Shown: positions 61,460-64,000 of the stretch, piece after piece
Numbering within the stretch: position 1 is the stretch's first letter
Layout of the letters: every line of letters starts with the position of its first letter
Origin: Ariolimax columbianus
Lineage: Eukaryota > Mollusca > Gastropoda > Stylommatophora > Arionidae
Assembly (NCBI GenBank): GCA_036924085.1
Contig: JAVGWX010000018.1
Span: 17,921,464 to 17,985,463 of the forward strand
Length of the DNA: 64,000 bases
Direction of reading: 5' to 3'
Made by a program: the position numbers and the translations under genes
Notes under the pieces: generated by a model
The model's input: only the letters and a program-made list of their open reading frames with translations
The model's database searches: none
What the model was told of the DNA's origin: nothing

Positions 61460-64000
61460 TCACAGATATTGTAGGTGTCTGGCTACAGATATTGCGAGTG
61501 CCTGGCTGAAAGTTACAGATATTGTAGGTGCCTGGCGGAAAGTTACAGATATTGTAGGTGTCTGGCGGAAAGTTACAGATATTGTAGGTGTCTGGCGGAA
61601 AGTTACAGATATTGTAGGTGTCTGGCTGAAAGTTACAGATATTGTAGGTGTCTGGCTGAAAGTTACAGATATTGTAGGTGTCTAGCTGAAAGTTACAGAT
61701 ATTGTAGGTGCCTGGCTGAAAGTTACAGATATTGTAGGTGTCTGGCTGAAAGTTACAGATATTGTAGGTGCCTGGCTGAAAGTTACAGATATTGTAGGTG
61801 CCTTGCTGAAAGTTACAGATATTACGAGTGCCTGGCTGAAAGTTACAGATATTGTAGGTGTCTGGCTGAAAGTTACAGATATTACGAGTGCCTGGCTGAA
61901 AGTTACAGATATTGTAGGTGCCTGGCTGAAAGTTACAGATATTACGAGTGCCTGGCTGAAAGTTACAGATATTACGAGTGCCTGGCTGAAAGTTACAGAT
62001 ATTGTAGGTGCCTGGCTGAAAGTTGCAGATATTGTAGGTGTCTGGCTGAAAGTTACAGATATTGTAGGTGTCTGGCTCAAAGTTACAGATATTGCGAGTG
62101 CCTGGCTGAAAGTTACAGATATTACGAGTGCCTGGCTGAAATTTACAGATATTGTAGGTGCCTGGCTGAAAGTTACAGATATTGTAGGTGCCTGGCGGAA
62201 AGTTACAGATATTGTAGGTGTCTGGCGGAAAGTTACAGATATTACGAGTGCCTGGCTGAAAGTTACAGATATTGTAGGTGCCTGGCTGAAAGTTACAGAT
62301 ATTACGAGTGCCTGGCTGAAAGTTACAGATATTACGAGTGCCTGGCTGAAAGTTACAGATATTGTAGGTGCCTGGCTGAAAGTTGCAGATATTGTAGGTG
62401 TCTGGCTGAAAGTTACAGATATTGTAGGTGTCTGGCTGAAAGTTACAGATATTGCGAGTGCCTGGCTGAAAGTTACAGATATTACGAGTGCCTGGCTGAA
62501 ATTTACACATATTGTAGGTGCCTGGCTGAAAGTTACAGATATTGTAGGTGCCTGGCGGAAAGTTACAGATATTGTAGGTGTCTGGCGGAAAGTTACAGAT
62601 ATTGTAGGTGTCTGGCGGAAAGTTACAGATATTGTAGGTGTCTGGCTGAAAGTTACAGATATTGTAGGTGTCTGGCTGAAAGTTACAGATATTGTAGGTG
62701 TCTAGCTGAAAGTTACAGATATTGTAGGTGCCTGGCTGAAAGTTACAGATATTGTAGGTGTCTGGCTGAAAGTTACAGATATTGTAGGTGCCTGGCTGAA
62801 AGTTACAGATATTGTAGGTGCCTGGCTGAAAGTTACAGATATTGTAGGTGTCTGGCTGAAAGTTACACATATTACGAGTGCCTGGCTGAAAGTTACAGAT
62901 ATTGTAGGTGCCTGGCTGAAAGTTACAGATATTACGAGTGCCTGGCTGAAAGTTACAGATATTAGGAGTGCCTGGCTGAAAGTTACAGATATTGTAGGTG
63001 CCTGGCTGAAAGTTGCAGATATTGTAGGTGTCTGACTGAAAGTTACAGATATTGTAGGTGTCTGGCTGAAAGTTACAGATATTGCGAGTGCCTGGCTGAA
63101 AGTTACAGATATTACGAGTGCCTGGCTGAAATTTACAGATATTGTAGGTGCCTGGCTGAAAGTTACAGATATTACGAGTACCTGGCTGAAAGTTACAGAT
63201 ATTACGAGTGCCTGGCTGAAAGTTACAGATATTCTAGGTGCCTGGCTGAAAGTTACAGATATTATAGGTGTCTGGCTGAAAGTTACAGATATTGTAGGTG
63301 TCTGGCTGAAAGTTACAGATATTGTAGGTGCCTGGCTGAAAGTTACAGATATTGTAGGTGCCTGGCTGAAAGTTACAGATATTGTAGGTGTCTGGCTGAA
63401 AGTTACAGATATTACGAGTGCCTGGCTGAAAGTTACAGATATTGCGAGTGCCTGGCTGAAAGTTACAGATATTACGAGTGCCTGGCTGAAAGTTACATAT
63501 ATTACGAGTGCCTGGATGAAAGTTACAGATATTGTAGGTGCCTGGCTGAAAGTTACATATATTGTAGGTGCCTGGCTGAAAGTTGCAGATATTGTAGGTG
63601 TCTGGCTGAAAGTTACAGATATTGTAGGTGTCTGGCTGAAAGTTACAGATATTGCGAGTGCCTGGCTGAAAGTTACATATATTATGAGTGCCTGGCTGAA
63701 AGTTACAGATATTGTAGGTGCCTGGCTGAAAGTTACAGATATTACGAGTACCTGGCTGAAAGTTACAGATATTACGAGTGCCTGGCTGAAAGTTACAGAT
63801 ATTGTACGTGCCTGGCTGAAAGTTACAGATATTGTAGGTGCCTGGCTGAAAGTTACAGATATTGTAGGTGCCTGGCTGAAAGTTACAGATATTGTAGGTG
63901 TCTGACTGAAAGTTACAGATATTGTAGGTGCCTGACTGAAAGTTACAGATATTGTAGGTGCCTGGCTGAAAGTTACAGATATTGTAGGTGCCTGACTGAA
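61460..64000 (+). repeat. 30-bp minisatellite with higher-order structure, at least 84 units
   Basis: Unit CCTGGCTGAAAGTTACAGAT plus ATTGTAGGTG. From 61501 to the end every unit is exactly 30 bp, with no indel in 2.5 kb. Variant positions: C/T at 1, GCGG or GCTG, TTGCAG, and the ending ATTACGAGTG or ATTGCGAGTG. Because 30 is a multiple of three and the unit is stop-poor, all long frames here (both strands, up to about 495 codons) are by-products. The array runs off the window. Confidence 0.96.

Noticed and set aside
61422..62965. Open frames of 482 and 496 codons on opposite strands, as a candidate repetitive secreted protein
   Set aside because: They are forced by a 30-bp tandem unit without stops in several frames. 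Both strands and more than one frame are open at once, there is no signal peptide or flanking gene structure, and the array lies downstream of a flippase exon.

Overview
This window looks like nuclear DNA of an invertebrate animal, most probably a lophotrochozoan and perhaps a gastropod mollusc. The reasons are an intron-split P4-ATPase with GT-AG junctions, many 5'-truncated non-LTR retrotransposons (LINEs) of several families, tRNA-derived SINEs, mariner, Tc1 and Helitron remnants, a degenerate TTAGGG tract and long minisatellites. The phylum is an inference from the style of the repeats and the protein matches. Nothing points to a prokaryote, plasmid or virus.

Only one host gene is convincing. 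A class 1a P4-ATPase (ATP8A / tat-1 type phospholipid flippase) runs on the + strand. Six consecutive exons lie at 39829-39988, 43184-43283, 47149-47247, 49934-49979, 56366-56480 and 59196-59265, and their phases fit together perfectly. They encode about 196 residues of the N-terminal region: the cytosolic lead-in, TM1 with the QQ pair, TM2, and the start of the actuator domain through its DGET motif. The first coding exon was not found. The phosphorylation (DKTG), nucleotide-binding and later membrane parts must lie beyond position 64000.

Positions 1-39800 hold no host exon that I can support. They are a mosaic of dead mobile elements. One almost full-length LINE with endonuclease, reverse transcriptase and a C-terminal C2H2 finger occupies 24420-28483 (minus strand); it carries one deletion and two frameshifts. 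Many RNase H-type LINE 3' ends are present. Several dispersed repeats recur through the window. For reference I call them rep-A (about 350 bp, GAA-rich tail), rep-B (about 330 bp), rep-C (about 320 bp, A-rich tail), rep-D, rep-E, rep-F and SINE-1 to SINE-4. A2 and B2 are diverged subfamilies. LINE families are numbered LINE-1 to LINE-7 where the same family recurs.

The flippase introns (39989-59195) hold the same families plus a decayed D34D mariner whose 5' inverted repeat is amplified in tandem. From 57.8 kb to the window end, three large minisatellites dominate: 36/34-bp, 30-bp and 30-bp units. The last is at least 2.5 kb without indels. If the flippase continues beyond the window, the last two arrays are intronic.

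The best observations are structural. Several nested insertions have exact target-site duplications. SINE families share internal modules. Minisatellites start exactly at the ends of transposon fragments. One SINE sits about 30 bp before a flippase splice acceptor. I found no CRISPR array, operon, tRNA or rRNA gene, and no credible new multi-gene system.
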